Shown: piece after piece, positions 17,048 to 26,823 of the stretch
Numbering within the stretch: the stretch's first letter is position 1
How the letters are laid out: each line of letters starts with the position of its first letter
Assembly: GCA_018819175.1 (NCBI GenBank)
Contig: JAHJQQ010000053.1
Span: 13,129-77,128 of the forward strand
Reading direction: 5' to 3'
DNA length: 64,000 bases
DNA from: Gammaproteobacteria bacterium
Lineage (GTDB): Bacteria > Pseudomonadota > Gammaproteobacteria > Thiohalobacterales > Thiohalobacteraceae
Translations under genes and position numbers: made by a program
The notes under the pieces: generated by a model
The model's input: the letters and a program-made list of their open reading frames with translations, nothing else
Databases searched by the model: none
What the model was told of the DNA's origin: nothing

Positions 17048-17266
17048 GGATAGAAGCACTGCTGTCCCAGTAACTCCCTCTCCCTTCCGGGAGAGGGTTG
17101 GGGAGAGGGTGTTAGAATAGAAAACTACTTGAATATTAATTCCCTCTTCCTGGCCTTCTCCCGGGAGGGAGAAGGGATTATTCTTTTCTCGACGACAGCA
17201 ACTCCCATGTCCTCCAGTGCCACCTAAGCTCGATCAATATTATGTGGGATAGCAGTGGGATAGAAG
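17048..17266. mobile_element. MITE, CACTGCTGTCCCA family, 9-bp target duplication
   Basis: Element 17057-17257 has inverted ends CACTGCTGTCCCA / TGGGATAGCAGTG and is flanked by the direct repeat GGATAGAAG on both sides. The interior is the hairpin CCCTCTCCCTTCCGGGAGAG and its counterpart CCTTCTCCCGGGAGGGAGAAGG. No coding capacity. The rest of 16782-17387 holds no recognised gene. Confidence 0.85.
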
Positions 17267-17387
17267 TCTTCATCTTCTTTTCCTTCATCCAACGTCACCC
17301 TTATACCAGACCCATGTAGCGAGCAGGGAGCCAATAGGGTCGGTCGACCGAGCCTGATCCGATTAACCTAAGCAGGAGGAGTATGCC

Positions 17388-17840
17388 ATGACACACCCGC
17401 TTCGGATTTGCTTCCTGAGTGTGGCTTATGCCGTTGCCGCCCTCATTGTCCCGACCACGGCATGTGCGGTTGAAGTATCCAATCTCGCCGGGCTGGAAGA
17501 TATATACGGACGTTATGCGCCTGCTGGCGACTGTAAACGCCAACCGCAGATTCGTGTTGAGTTCAGCGGACTGACCTTCGAGGTTGACGGCAAGACTGAG
17601 AAAGTAACCAACCCCGAATACGCCGCCAGTTACGGCGCGCACGATTACGCCGGTATCAGCAAGTGGATCTTTCCCTTCCGTATCGCAAACGGCTACGCCA
17701 TCCTGATGACCTTCAATGCCAACGAGCAGCAAGGCGCGCTACATATTGATCCTCAGGATGAAGGCTGGTCCGGTGGGCCACCACTCAGTCCAATGAACAA
17801 GGCGCTGGTTGCGGGATCGCCCTATGCGCTGTGTGAGTGA
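17388..17840 (+). CDS. Hypothetical periplasmic protein
   Basis: 150 residues. A clear signal peptide (MTHPLRICFLSVAYAVAALIVP...ACA) is followed by a compact domain with two cysteines near the ends (GDCKRQPQ and the terminal CE) that could form a disulfide. Good ribosome site GCAGGAGGAGTATGCC. Not recognised as a family. Confidence 0.65.
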   Translation: MTHPLRICFLSVAYAVAALIVPTTACAVEVSNLAGLEDIYGRYAPAGDCKRQPQIRVEFSGLTFEVDGKTEKVTNPEYAASYGAHDYAGISKWIFPFRIANGYAILMTFNANEQQGALHIDPQDEGWSGGPPLSPMNKALVAGSPYALCE

Positions 17841-17922
17841 ACAATAAAAGAGAACGGGGCAGGGTAATTGAAAGCCAGAACTCGAAGTTCGCAGCATGAT
17901 TTCAACTGCTCCGATTTCCTGG

Positions 17923-18594
17923 TCACGCGACACGGACAACGGCTTCGCTTCGGAAGACAATGAAGAAGATGTACAGTGAGATGATCGCGGCGAAGTAGCA
18001 CCACACTGATATGAATGCCCAGCCAAAGAACATCCAGGCAGCAAGTCCCGACAGAAACAACAGCAGGCCCAGGCTGCGGTGATACTGATCCGATGACAGC
18101 ATCAGGGGTACGAGAATGATCAGCACATAAAAAACAGTGATCAACTGCTGAGACACATAGGCGTCGAAGATGAACTTCAATTCATAGTCGATCGAGTTTC
18201 CCACGATCGATACGATTACCCATGATGGGTTGTTTAACAAGGGTAGATACATGGCCGCGCCAAACATCAGCCCGACCAGGACAATCAACAGGAAGGTGCG
18301 TCTGAGCCGCGGGGAAGACTCGGTCAGGTACGAAGAGTAGGGCACCCAGCCCAGCCAGAAGAGATGCGAGAACAGCAGGAACCCAAGCGCAAGACGCTGG
18401 GCAGCTGACTGATCATCGGCCTGCAGTGACAACCATATTCCACCTTCGATGATCTGTTGCAGTCCGAATAGCAGCGGCAACATAGCGAATGCCCAATAGG
18501 GCTTATCGAGAGAGTTGGCCTTGATCAGGCAATACATGCCTGCCGGGATGAGAAGTGCCGCGGAGGTAAAACTGGCAGTGGCGGAAAAACACAT
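17923..18594 (-). CDS. DUF6629-like integral membrane protein
   Basis: 223 residues beginning MCFSATASFTSAALLIPAG, the hallmark start of this family, with seven predicted membrane helices. Function unknown. Just before the ATG the minus strand reads GGCCG-CACAGGA-CGGCC, a small hairpin that presents the AGGA ribosome site in its loop, which could modulate initiation. Confidence 0.72.
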   Translation of the reverse strand: MCFSATASFTSAALLIPAGMYCLIKANSLDKPYWAFAMLPLLFGLQQIIEGGIWLSLQADDQSAAQRLALGFLLFSHLFWLGWVPYSSYLTESSPRLRRTFLLIVLVGLMFGAAMYLPLLNNPSWVIVSIVGNSIDYELKFIFDAYVSQQLITVFYVLIILVPLMLSSDQYHRSLGLLLFLSGLAAWMFFGWAFISVWCYFAAIISLYIFFIVFRSEAVVRVA

Positions 18595-18866
18595 AGGCCG
18601 TCCTGTGCGGCCTTTTTATAATTTAAAGAGGACAGACCACGGTTTGTTAACCCCGCATCCAGGGTATCGATTAAAACCGGAAAAGGATAGTGCTCGCTTC
18701 GTAATCAGGCCGAGGTGAGCGCGAAAGCGGCTGAAAAAAGCGCTAAGATCATAATACCGCATTGTTGAATCAGCAGAACGAAATGCTAAGAATATAGATG
18801 TGAATATCAATGCGGAAATAGAGGATGCGGGAGATGATAGCGATCCGCCCAGTCCGACTGAACTAA

Positions 18867-19110
18867 GGAACCTCTGATTAATTCGTCATTGCGAGGATGC
18901 CTTGACCCGAAAGGGTAAGGTACCCATAACGAAGCCCGAAGGGATTCTATGGGAAAGCGACGCGGCACAAGCGAGCTTGCGAGCGCAGAACGCCCGCAGG
19001 GCGCCGAAGGGGTGAGCGTAGCGAATAATCTCTAAACTGTTGATCTACCGTAGGAGGAGATTGCTTCGCTTTGCTCGCAATGACAATTCAACGAATAAAT
19101 CAGAGGTTCC
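18867..19110. mobile_element. MITE, GGAACCTCTGATTAA family
   Basis: 244-bp element between GGAACCTCTGATTAATTCG and CGAATAAATCAGAGGTTCC, flanked by CTAA at both sides. The interior includes TCATTGCGAGGATGCC and TTGCTTCGCTTTGCTCGCAATGA arms. Non-coding. No gene was recognised elsewhere in 18595-19313. Confidence 0.75.
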
Positions 19111-19313
19111 CTAAGTGAATATAATAAAATGCTCGGCAACGGAGTCGCGCCGCATTGCAAAGGCATGAAGGACTGGGCGATGATCGATTGTGTCGATGCA
19201 GCGACGGTAGAGGGCTAGGCTAAAAGGAAGTCGGGAAATCAGGAGAGGTCAGGGTCAGGGAGGAATTCGTTCAAATATTGGCGCGATTGCTCTCTGAACC
19301 TTGTAGCTGGATT

Positions 19314-20339
19314 ATGCGAAAGATTCAGATTGGCTTTCTGAAAAGTGGTTGGGCAGTTCTCGTCGGTTTAACGCTTGCGGGGACCGTACTGCTATTGAAA
19401 ATAAGAGTATGGCCATTCGAGTTGTTCCAGCATTTTGTGCTGCATTATTTTCTGCTGAGCGGTGTTCTCGCGACGGGGTTCCTGTTGGTAAGAAAAAGGG
19501 TCGCGGCGTCATGGTCGGTCATGCTCTTGATACTGTTTACGGGTTTCTTATGGAATGTATACAGAGTTTCGGAAATCACACCGCTTTATGTGGCAGCATC
19601 CCCCGGTGATAGTCAGGACCGATCACGATTATTGACGGTGATCACGCACAATGTCCGCGATACAAATAAGCAGCACCAAGCGCTCAGGGCATGGCTGCGG
19701 ACTAATCCCGCGGATGTCGTGGTGTTACAAGAGGTGCCGAAGAGAGAGGTGGGACTCTACCGGAACGAACAGGTCTATACGCACCAGCTGGAGATCTTTG
19801 ATCCAACGCTTAATCATCCAAACTTCCCGGATGATAAGGCGTTCGTGATTCTGTCTAAATTCCCGTTCTCCGAAGACCGGCTGTTCAAGCCATTACCAGG
19901 ATCCCGGCCCATAGTGATTGTCCGCGTCTCCGTCCCCGATGCGAAAGATCCCTGGATTGTAGCGGTTGACACGATAGACCCAAAGACCACAGCGGGCCTC
20001 GTGAACCGTGACCGCCTGCTGCTGGGTATCGCACAGAAGCTCAGCGAGCTACCAGGCCCCGTCGTTGTCGCCGGCGACTTCAACGCAACGCCGTTCACGC
20101 CCGTGTTCAATGATTTTGTACGGTTGGCAAATGTAGCGCCGATGCACTCACCTGTTTCCACTTATCCCGCGACTCTCGGCTGGTTGGGAATTCCTATCGA
20201 CCATATCCTGGTGCGCGACGTTCAAGTGAAAGATGTAGAGGCGTTATCTTCAATCGGGTCGGATCATCGGCCGTTGAAAGCAACGTTGATCTTGCCCAGA
20301 CAAATTCCAGATAAGGGTGCGCTGGATAATCGGTCGTAA
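19314..20339 (+). CDS. Membrane-anchored endonuclease/exonuclease/phosphatase (EEP) family protein
   Basis: About 341 residues. Three N-terminal hydrophobic helices precede an extracytoplasmic EEP domain: ITHNVRD (strand 1 Asn), VVVLQEVP (metal-binding Glu), VVVAGDFNATPFTPVF (catalytic GDFN), PIDHILVRD and a closing IGSDHRPLKATL. Members are nucleases, phosphodiesterases or phosphatases; the membrane-anchored form often acts on lipids or nucleic acids outside the cell. The start at 19314 is uncertain because no strong ribosome site is seen; 19278 is in frame too. Confidence 0.85.
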   Translation: MRKIQIGFLKSGWAVLVGLTLAGTVLLLKIRVWPFELFQHFVLHYFLLSGVLATGFLLVRKRVAASWSVMLLILFTGFLWNVYRVSEITPLYVAASPGDSQDRSRLLTVITHNVRDTNKQHQALRAWLRTNPADVVVLQEVPKREVGLYRNEQVYTHQLEIFDPTLNHPNFPDDKAFVILSKFPFSEDRLFKPLPGSRPIVIVRVSVPDAKDPWIVAVDTIDPKTTAGLVNRDRLLLGIAQKLSELPGPVVVAGDFNATPFTPVFNDFVRLANVAPMHSPVSTYPATLGWLGIPIDHILVRDVQVKDVEALSSIGSDHRPLKATLILPRQIPDKGALDNRS

Positions 20340-20419
20340 CAGTGTTTAGAAAAACAGTCGCGTCCGAATACTAACGGGAGGAGAGTCTCAACACGGTCTA
20401 ACCACTGCCGTGCTCGTGC

Positions 20420-20530
20420 CCCCTCTCCCTCAGGGAGAGGGCTGGGGTGAGGGAATCAATATAGAACTTCTTCATTATCAACCCTCCTCACTCTGGCCTT
20501 CTCCCTAGAGAGAGGGGGTTTCTGGTTTCC
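20420..20530. repeat. Repeat core CCCTCTCCCTCAGGGAGAGGGCTGG without termini
   Basis: Matches the interior hairpin of the CACTGCTGTCCCA elements (CCCTCTCCCTCAGGGAGAGG then CCTTCTCCCTAGAGAGAGG) but lacks the terminal repeats and the 9-bp duplication. Lies in the gap 20340-20700, which shows nothing else. Confidence 0.5.
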
Positions 20531-20700
20531 CGCCGGGAGTGATTTCCGTGGCCTCTGTTGTTGTTCGTTGCGCTAGGTCGTGAAATTTACGGCATTGTCG
20601 GTGATGATCGAAACATAGCGGGACAGCAGAGCGGTCTATCCCTTAATATTAGCGTCTCGGCTCATTCAAGACGTCGTCAAATAGTGCAGGTTACCGTTGT

Positions 20701-22833
20701 ATGAGTTCATCCCCGTTGCCCGGCGGCAACCGTCTATTTTTCCTGGCCATTCCGTTTTATCTCCCCGCGCTGCTGCGAGTTTTTCTCCAGGGTGAGGTCA
20801 ATGTCGCAGGCATCCTGTCGGACGTCGCTCTGGGTTCGCTGTTCTTGTGCCTGACGCTGCTGGTGCCGCGTTTTTTCCGGGTAATCCTGTTGGCGTTCTG
20901 GACGGCGTTTCAGGTGAGCGCGCGCGAGATGTTGGCGGCAATGCAACGCTTCCCGAACTGGCAGGATCTGCATTACCTGACCGATCCCACGTTCCTCGGC
21001 AATACCGGGGCCGGTCTGCATCTGGCCTCGCCGTTGGCCGCCGGACTGATGTTGGTCGCGCTGATTGTGGCTTTGTTGGCCAGCACCGCCCGTCTGTCGA
21101 TCAGCAAGGTCATCGTCGGTTTGGTCATTGGCAGTGGCCTCCTGGTGCTGCACGGAGTGGCGAACCGTTCCGACATCGACTCCGCGGTTGCCTCGCGCTT
21201 CAACGCCCTGCACTGGTTTATCCGCGACGCGGTATCGATGCCGTTCCGCGGCGAACTCGCAACGCCACTGCCACCGCCGAAGATCTACACCACGGCCGAT
21301 GTGAACGGTACACGCCTGCTCGGGAATGGCAACGGCAAGGCGAAGAATGTACTGATCGTGACCCTGGAAGGGCTGCATGGCGGTTATCACCCGGACATCC
21401 GCAAGGCGCTGGGCGTAACCGAGGACATACCCTTCATGATGGCACTGGCCGCGCAGACAACGGATGCCATGCTGGTGCCGGAGTTTGTTACCCACAGTCA
21501 TCAGACGATCCGCGGTCTCTATGCCTTACTGTGCGGCGACGTCAGCCAGCTGGGCACGGACATGCCCAAGGCCTACCAGGTGATCGGCCATCCGCGCGCG
21601 GAGCAGTGCCTGCCGGCACAGATGGCGAACGCGGGTTGGAGTACGCATTACCTGCAAGGCGCGGGACTCACCTTCATGAACAAGGACCGGGTCATGCCCG
21701 CCATCGGTTTCCAGCAGACATATGGCAGTGAATGGTTCACCGAAAAGGATGACATCCCGTTTCTGTGGGGCGCCAGCGATCCGGCCTTCTTCAAGGGTGC
21801 GCGTAAATACATTGGACAACTGCAGGCCAAGGACGAGCCCTGGATGCTGACACTGATGACGGTCGGTACCCATCAACCCTATGGCGTGACGGATGAGATC
21901 GTACAACAGTATCCCGACCGGCTGACGGCGGCGGTGGCGGTGCTCGACAAGTCCGCCGGTCAGTTCCTGGCAGAAATCAAAGCCGATGGCGTGTTGGAAG
22001 ATACTTTGGTCATCGTCACCAGCGACGAATCCCACGGAGCGCGGCAGGCCGACTGGATCAGCAGTTGGGGTCTCAACATCGTGTTTGCGCCGGAGCAAAG
22101 CCAGTTGCCGCGCCTCAAACCGGGTACCTACGGACTGATGGACATGGAAACCTCGGTGCTGGATTACTTTGATCTGCCGATCCCGGATCAGGTGGGCGGG
22201 CGCAGCTTCTTTCGCGATTACGCCAATGGCCGCGACATCGCCTCGTATACCGGCAGTGTGCTGCGTTGGCAGTCGGCCGACAAGAAACGTTATGAATGTA
22301 CCATCATGGAAGGCTGTCAGGTCTGCGTCGGCGCGGGGATTCTGGGCAACCGTCCCGCGAGCTGCGCCTGGGACAACCAGGGTTTGGAGCGGACGTTGTT
22401 CCGCATTGCCTATGCGCTGGACCATAGCTTGGATGCCAGCGGCGTCGAACGCGTAATGCGCTTTGCCAACGGCGATATCCGAGAGTTGCCGGAGCGGCAG
22501 CCCCACGAATGGATCGACAACATGATCGGCGCGCAATACCTGGACTTTCCGAAAGGCTCCAAAGTGCAGGTGTCGATCAAGCTCAAGGCGCCGGCCGACA
22601 ACGCCAGCGACGTGCAGATGAAACTCACCCTGCGCGCCTGGGAGAATGAGGTCGGCGGTATCGACTATGCCCCGTTCCCGGTGCTCAAGGCCGGAGAATC
22701 CACCTCGCTGGACTTTGACTTCGTGAACGAACGACACATGAAGTCATTCTCGTTCCATCTGTTCGGCCAGGGTGTAAAGTCGCGGATTCAGATCGACGAG
22801 TTTACCGTCAAGGTGACGCCGCAGGCCTCCTAA
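20701..22833 (+). CDS. LtaS-like sulfatase-fold phosphoglycerol/phosphoethanolamine transferase
   Basis: 710 residues. Four to five N-terminal membrane helices (to about 165) are followed by an alkaline-phosphatase/sulfatase fold: VLIVTLEGLHGG (metal-binding Glu), FVTHSHQTIRGLYALLCG (candidate nucleophilic Thr), LMTVGTHQPYG, and VIVTSDESHGARQ (Asp/His ligands). A beta-rich C-terminal extension of about 150 residues (KVQVSIKLKAPADN onward) could bind carbohydrate. It probably transfers a phospho-alcohol onto a periplasmic glycan or lipid. A secreted GH-like gene follows on the same strand. Confidence 0.82.
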   Translation: MSSSPLPGGNRLFFLAIPFYLPALLRVFLQGEVNVAGILSDVALGSLFLCLTLLVPRFFRVILLAFWTAFQVSAREMLAAMQRFPNWQDLHYLTDPTFLGNTGAGLHLASPLAAGLMLVALIVALLASTARLSISKVIVGLVIGSGLLVLHGVANRSDIDSAVASRFNALHWFIRDAVSMPFRGELATPLPPPKIYTTADVNGTRLLGNGNGKAKNVLIVTLEGLHGGYHPDIRKALGVTEDIPFMMALAAQTTDAMLVPEFVTHSHQTIRGLYALLCGDVSQLGTDMPKAYQVIGHPRAEQCLPAQMANAGWSTHYLQGAGLTFMNKDRVMPAIGFQQTYGSEWFTEKDDIPFLWGASDPAFFKGARKYIGQLQAKDEPWMLTLMTVGTHQPYGVTDEIVQQYPDRLTAAVAVLDKSAGQFLAEIKADGVLEDTLVIVTSDESHGARQADWISSWGLNIVFAPEQSQLPRLKPGTYGLMDMETSVLDYFDLPIPDQVGGRSFFRDYANGRDIASYTGSVLRWQSADKKRYECTIMEGCQVCVGAGILGNRPASCAWDNQGLERTLFRIAYALDHSLDASGVERVMRFANGDIRELPERQPHEWIDNMIGAQYLDFPKGSKVQVSIKLKAPADNASDVQMKLTLRAWENEVGGIDYAPFPVLKAGESTSLDFDFVNERHMKSFSFHLFGQGVKSRIQIDEFTVKVTPQAS

Positions 22834-22836
22834 TAC

Positions 22837-22929
22837 GTAGCCCGGATGGAGCGAAGCGGAATCCGGGGAAACCGCGGCATTACCCCGGATTTCGGCCCCC
22901 ATAGAACAAGGGGCCTGCATCCAGGCTAC
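22837..22929. repeat. REP-like GTAGCCCGGATG inverted repeat
   Basis: Begins GTAGCCCGGATGGAGCGAAG and ends TGCATCCAGGCTAC, forming a hairpin between two co-oriented genes. Related GTAGCCCGGATGAAATCCGGG hairpins occur near 56412-56475 and 57162-57223. Confidence 0.6.
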
Positions 22930-22993
22930 AGAGAATCCATCAAGCGGTTATGTAAGGCTCAACAATCAATCACAAACGAGTTATCACGGTATC

Positions 22994-24244
22994 ATGAAAC
23001 CCGCACTGTTCCTGCTAGCATTCACCGCACTCATGGCCGTGGCCACGCAGGCCATGGGCGATTCCATACCCGATGCGCCCAAGACGGCGCACATCACCCG
23101 CGACACACCGGCACCGACACGCTTTGTCGTCGATGGCACAGCCATCGTCGATCGTGGCACGGAGAAACCGGTGTATTTGCGCGGCATGGGCTACTCACCG
23201 TATCTGATCGGCGAGACACCGTTGTTCGGCGAACCCCCCGGCGATGATGCGCGCTATGCGGAACACCTGGGCCTCGTCCGCGATCTCGGCGTGAACTATC
23301 TGCATGTATTCCCGCTGCTCATGCCCAAGGGGTTTTTTACCGAACTCGACAAGACCGATCTCGTCTACGGACAGGACATCTGGGTGATGGGCGGCGCGCC
23401 GGATTTTCTTGATCCAACCTTCCAGGCCAACACGATCACGCAGATCAAAGCAGCCATCGATCACACCTATAAAGTCGGCCGTCCGGATCGCCTGGTGCTG
23501 TTCTCTGTCGGCGACGAATTGCATGCCGATTCCATCAAGAACACCGATACGCGCCATTCCGAGGTGCGCGATTACAACGGCAAACACATCGTCGTTGCCA
23601 ACCGCACACCCACTGAAGTGGCGCTCGCGCGCCTGATCGACGCTGGCATCGACTACGAACTCACGCGCTATGGCCGCCGTCATCTGTATTGCCACACCAG
23701 TTGGACGCATGTCGGCCCGCTCGCCGACCGTCCGGACATCGAAGTGCCGCGCGAGAATGTGCTGGTTCCGGACATGGGTGACTTACTGTGCATGAACGTC
23801 TACACCTACGCGCGCGGCGTGCAGACCTCAGCACCCGGCACGGTCACCGGCAGCACCTATCAAGGCTATCTGGAAGAGCTCGCCGCAAACGCGCATATGC
23901 CCGTATTGATCACTCAAGTCGGACTCTCGACCTCACCCATCGAACCCAAACCAGAGACGGTGCCCGGTTTCGGCGGCCACAAGATCGAAGATGTACCAAA
24001 GATGTTCCGCTCGGTGTGGAAAGATATCCGTACCGCGAAGGGCCACGAGAAATTCGCCGGCATGGTATTTTTCGAACTGCACGATGAATGGTGGAAGAGT
24101 GGTGAGGATCACACCGATTCGACCCGCCACGAAGCGGATGATCCGGAGGAGTGGTTCGGAATCTACGCGATCGATAAGAACAACAAACTCGCGCCCAAAG
24201 GACAGATTCCGGAAACCGTGCGGAGTCTGTTTGCGGAGCCGTGA
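22994..24244 (+). CDS. Secreted glycoside-hydrolase-like TIM-barrel protein
   Basis: 416 residues with a signal peptide (MKPALFLLAFTALMAVATQA). The body resembles clan-A glycosidases or GH2-type catalytic barrels: VYLRGMGYSPY, LVRDLGVNYLHVF, LVLFSVGDELHAD (candidate acid/base Glu), DLLCMNVYTY, MPVLITQVGLST, and GMVFFELHDEWWKS (candidate nucleophile region) followed by DPEEWFGIYAID. Specificity is not deducible. Position after the LtaS-like gene suggests joint action on a periplasmic or surface glycan (inference). Confidence 0.65.
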   Translation: MKPALFLLAFTALMAVATQAMGDSIPDAPKTAHITRDTPAPTRFVVDGTAIVDRGTEKPVYLRGMGYSPYLIGETPLFGEPPGDDARYAEHLGLVRDLGVNYLHVFPLLMPKGFFTELDKTDLVYGQDIWVMGGAPDFLDPTFQANTITQIKAAIDHTYKVGRPDRLVLFSVGDELHADSIKNTDTRHSEVRDYNGKHIVVANRTPTEVALARLIDAGIDYELTRYGRRHLYCHTSWTHVGPLADRPDIEVPRENVLVPDMGDLLCMNVYTYARGVQTSAPGTVTGSTYQGYLEELAANAHMPVLITQVGLSTSPIEPKPETVPGFGGHKIEDVPKMFRSVWKDIRTAKGHEKFAGMVFFELHDEWWKSGEDHTDSTRHEADDPEEWFGIYAIDKNNKLAPKGQIPETVRSLFAEP

Positions 24245-24264
24245 TAATTCGGGTCGGATAGCAA

Positions 24265-24335
24265 TTAAGGAACCTCTGATTAATTCGGACAAACCGTCAT
24301 TGCGAGCGAAGCGAAGCAATCTCTTATTGGTGAAT
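24265..24335. repeat. Left end of a GGAACCTCTGATTAA element
   Basis: TAAGGAACCTCTGATTAATT is followed by CCGTCATTGCGAGCGAAGCG and AAGCAATCTC. The right terminus is missing; the element is truncated just upstream of the methyltransferase gene. Confidence 0.55.
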
Positions 24336-24371
24336 AATTGCTCCCTGCTATTTTTTCACGACGGGAAGATC

Positions 24372-25202
24372 ATGGCTAACGATATAAAACACATCCACAG
24401 CTATTACTCGCCCAATGACCTGTACAGCAGGATCATTGAGGGATTGACTGAAATCGGCAAGGACTTGTCGCGGGTGACGCTGGACGATCTCCATCCGGTG
24501 GATGAGTTCCATATCCGCGGTACGGTCGCTACAAAAGAGCTGATCAAGCTCTCAGGTTTCACATCCGACATGCATATCCTGGATGTTGGTTGTGGTGTGG
24601 GCGGCTGTACGCGTCGCTTGTCACACGAAACCGGCTGTTGTGTGACCGGCGTTGATCTGAGTGATGAATACATTGATGCCGCACAACGATTGACGCAGCT
24701 GCTGGATATGCAGGAGCGCGTAAAGTTTCATGCCGCAAGCGCGCTGGATATGCCGTTTGAAGACAGCAGTTTTGACGGTGTCTGGTCTATCCAGATGGGC
24801 ATGAATGTCGAAGACAAATCAGCCTGGTTGAAAGAGCTGCATCGCGTCATTAAACCAAAGGGGCGCGTGGTGTTCTATGAGGTCTGTGCAAATAACAACA
24901 CGCCAGTTTATTTCCCGGTTCCCTGGGCGCAGGACAGTTCAATCAGTTTTCTGGTGGAACCCGCCTCATTCCGCGAGCTGATCACCGCCGCTGGTTTTGA
25001 AATTGAAGTCTGGAACGACAAGACCGATCTGGCGCAAAAGGCCTTCGCGCATATGAAGGAACCTGTGGGCGAACCCGACCTGCCGGAGCTGGGCGTACAT
25101 CTGCTGGTCGGGAAAGACATTCTGACCAAGGCTTATAACCTGTCCCGCAATCTTAATGAAGAACGCGTCAGCCTGATCGAGACGGTCGCGTTGAAGCCCT
25201 GA
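24372..25202 (+). CDS. Class I SAM-dependent methyltransferase
   Basis: 276 residues. An N-terminal helical cap (HIHSYYSPNDLYSRIIEGL) precedes the Rossmann methyltransferase: motif I ILDVGCGVGGCTRRL, post-I Asp in VTGVDLSDEYIDAA, DMPFEDSSFDGVWSIQMGMNV, and LHRVIKPKGRVVFYEV. The cap and overall layout recall small-molecule N-methyltransferases acting on glycine derivatives, but the substrate cannot be assigned. The ATG at 24372 is chosen because the frame upstream overlaps a truncated MITE and the preceding gene. Confidence 0.82.
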   Translation: MANDIKHIHSYYSPNDLYSRIIEGLTEIGKDLSRVTLDDLHPVDEFHIRGTVATKELIKLSGFTSDMHILDVGCGVGGCTRRLSHETGCCVTGVDLSDEYIDAAQRLTQLLDMQERVKFHAASALDMPFEDSSFDGVWSIQMGMNVEDKSAWLKELHRVIKPKGRVVFYEVCANNNTPVYFPVPWAQDSSISFLVEPASFRELITAAGFEIEVWNDKTDLAQKAFAHMKEPVGEPDLPELGVHLLVGKDILTKAYNLSRNLNEERVSLIETVALKP

Positions 25203-25237
25203 CGGGGGAAGTGTCTATGAATCCACAATTTAATGAA

Positions 25238-25434
25238 GAACCTATCTCAAAATTGGCAGGGTTACCCTTATCCCGTCATGCCCGCGTAGGCGGGCATCCT
25301 GGCGCACCGTATACCGCTGGATTACTCGCTTCGCTCGCCCTTCTGGCGTTCAACGCGCTGCGCGCTTTTGTCCGGCTTGCGCCGGAATGACGAGGATTCA
25401 GCAAATGAGGTGTTTTTGGTTTTGAGATAGGCTC
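25238..25434. mobile_element. MITE, CCTATCTCAAAA family
   Basis: Inverted ends GAACCTATCTCAAAATTGG and GGTTTTGAGATAGGCTC enclose about 165 bp with GTCATGCCCGCGTAGGCGGGC and TTACTCGCTTCGCTC arms. Non-coding. The remaining 130 bp before the diguanylate cyclase hold nothing recognised. Confidence 0.65.
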
Positions 25435-25570
25435 TAATATTAGCCTGAATTTTGTATTGATCTTCCCTGGATTATTCTGGCGAAGCATTCTGCGGAGTGT
25501 GATAACTTTCCAGAGAGGGTGCCGACCCCGCTGACTCCTTTAATTCATCCTTCCCCACACTGGAGGTCAC

Positions 25571-26464
25571 GTGACGTTGACAGATGAGCCGAATCTTCCC
25601 GGCGAAATCCTCAAGATCCTCCAGGAGCTTGGGGTAAGCCTTACGCACCACAGTTCATGGTTGAAGCGGCTGCACCGTACATTGGTTTGCGGCGCCGATC
25701 CCTCTGCAGACGATCTCGCAACTGATGCGCATTGCCGCTGTATGTTCGGTCAGTGGTATTACGGCGGCATCGATCCGCGTTTGAAAGATTTACCGCTTTA
25801 TACCGAGGTCGGCAACCTGCACAAGGAAGTGCATGACCATGCGCGCGAACTGCTGGTATTGAATGAGACAGGACACGAGGTTACGACGGAAGATTACGAT
25901 CGCTTTGTCGATGCGGCCAATGGATTCCGTGTCGCGGTGCAAAATCTTCAGTTCAAGATGGTAAGTGAAATCTGCGCGGTCGATCACCTCACCGGGGTGT
26001 GGAACAGGTATGCGCTCTCCTACAAACTCGCGAATGAGCACGCTCGTGTTCACCGTACCGGGAGTTGCTGTTCCATCGCGATTATAGACTTCGATCATTT
26101 CAAATCAATAAACGACCGCCATGGTCATCTCGCCGGCGACAAGGTATTGAAGACAGCAATGGAATTCTTCAGTGGCATGATGCGGGCGTATGATTCCATC
26201 TACCGCTATGGGGGCGAGGAGTTCTTGTTTGTATTTCCGGATACGGACCTGGATGAAGCCCGGCAAATACTTGATCGCCTGCGGAACGATCTCAAAAAAC
26301 TGCCGATCATCCTGGATAGCGGCGAAGAGGTATATGTCGGCGTATCAATCGGTCTGGCGGCGATGGACGGCCAGGTAGGCATGCGAGATGTGATAGAAAT
26401 GGCGGATAACGCGCTGTTACATGCCAAGATGAACGGTCGTGATTCACTGCATGTGTGGACATGA
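25571..26464 (+). CDS. dgcZ: DgcZ-like zinc-sensing diguanylate cyclase (CZB-GGDEF)
   Basis: 297 residues. An N-terminal CZB domain (to about 130) shows the DgcZ pattern: SLTHHSSWLKRLH, CRCMFGQWYY (the zinc Cys), and EVGNLHKEVHDHARELL (paired His). The GGDEF domain has DHLTGVWNRYALSY, IDFDHFKSINDRHGHLAGD and the active-site loop YGGEEFLF. In E. coli DgcZ, zinc binding to the CZB domain inhibits c-di-GMP synthesis; the same ligands are present. The GTG start at 25571 follows GGAGGTCAC. A stand-alone CZB protein is encoded 6 kb downstream. Confidence 0.9.
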   Translation: MTLTDEPNLPGEILKILQELGVSLTHHSSWLKRLHRTLVCGADPSADDLATDAHCRCMFGQWYYGGIDPRLKDLPLYTEVGNLHKEVHDHARELLVLNETGHEVTTEDYDRFVDAANGFRVAVQNLQFKMVSEICAVDHLTGVWNRYALSYKLANEHARVHRTGSCCSIAIIDFDHFKSINDRHGHLAGDKVLKTAMEFFSGMMRAYDSIYRYGGEEFLFVFPDTDLDEARQILDRLRNDLKKLPIILDSGEEVYVGVSIGLAAMDGQVGMRDVIEMADNALLHAKMNGRDSLHVWT

Positions 26465-26559
26465 GTAAAAAATTGAAAATGGAGGGTAAAGGAGATGGAA
26501 GGAATAAAAAATGATCAGCTCACGGGTTGATCAAAAAATATTCCCATCCCCTTTACTGC

Positions 26560-26757
26560 AGCACAACGCCTGTCGGGTTACGCAAACGGCGCTAACCCGA
26601 CCTACATTTCCCTAGCCGATGTAGGGCGGGTTAGGCGCGTTGTTTGCGCCGTAACCCGCCAAGCGTGCCGTCTGGCACACCGTTACAAAGGCGCTGTGTT
26701 GCGGCGCACCGCCTGTCGGGTTACGCAAACTGCGCTAACCCGACCTACATTGCATAA
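26560..26757. repeat. TAACCCGCC hairpin repeats
   Basis: Copies of GTAGGGCGGGTTAGGCGCG... and its complement GTCGGGTTACGCAAACGGCG flank GCACACCGTTACAAAGGCGC. Part of a repeat family found also at about 4.2, 29.5, 56.0-57.1 and 63.0 kb. Nothing coding in 26465-26823. Confidence 0.6.
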
Positions 26758-26823
26758 ATCAGGGTTAGGCCACCATAAATCGGGGTTGTAAATCGGTAAA
26801 TCGGGGTCAGACCACAATTGCGG

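Noticed and set aside
20734..22737. Long minus-strand frames (255 and 403 codons) opposite the LtaS-like gene
   Set aside because: Antisense shadows in high-GC DNA rich in His, Arg and Gln; the plus-strand gene has clear membrane helices and catalytic motifs.
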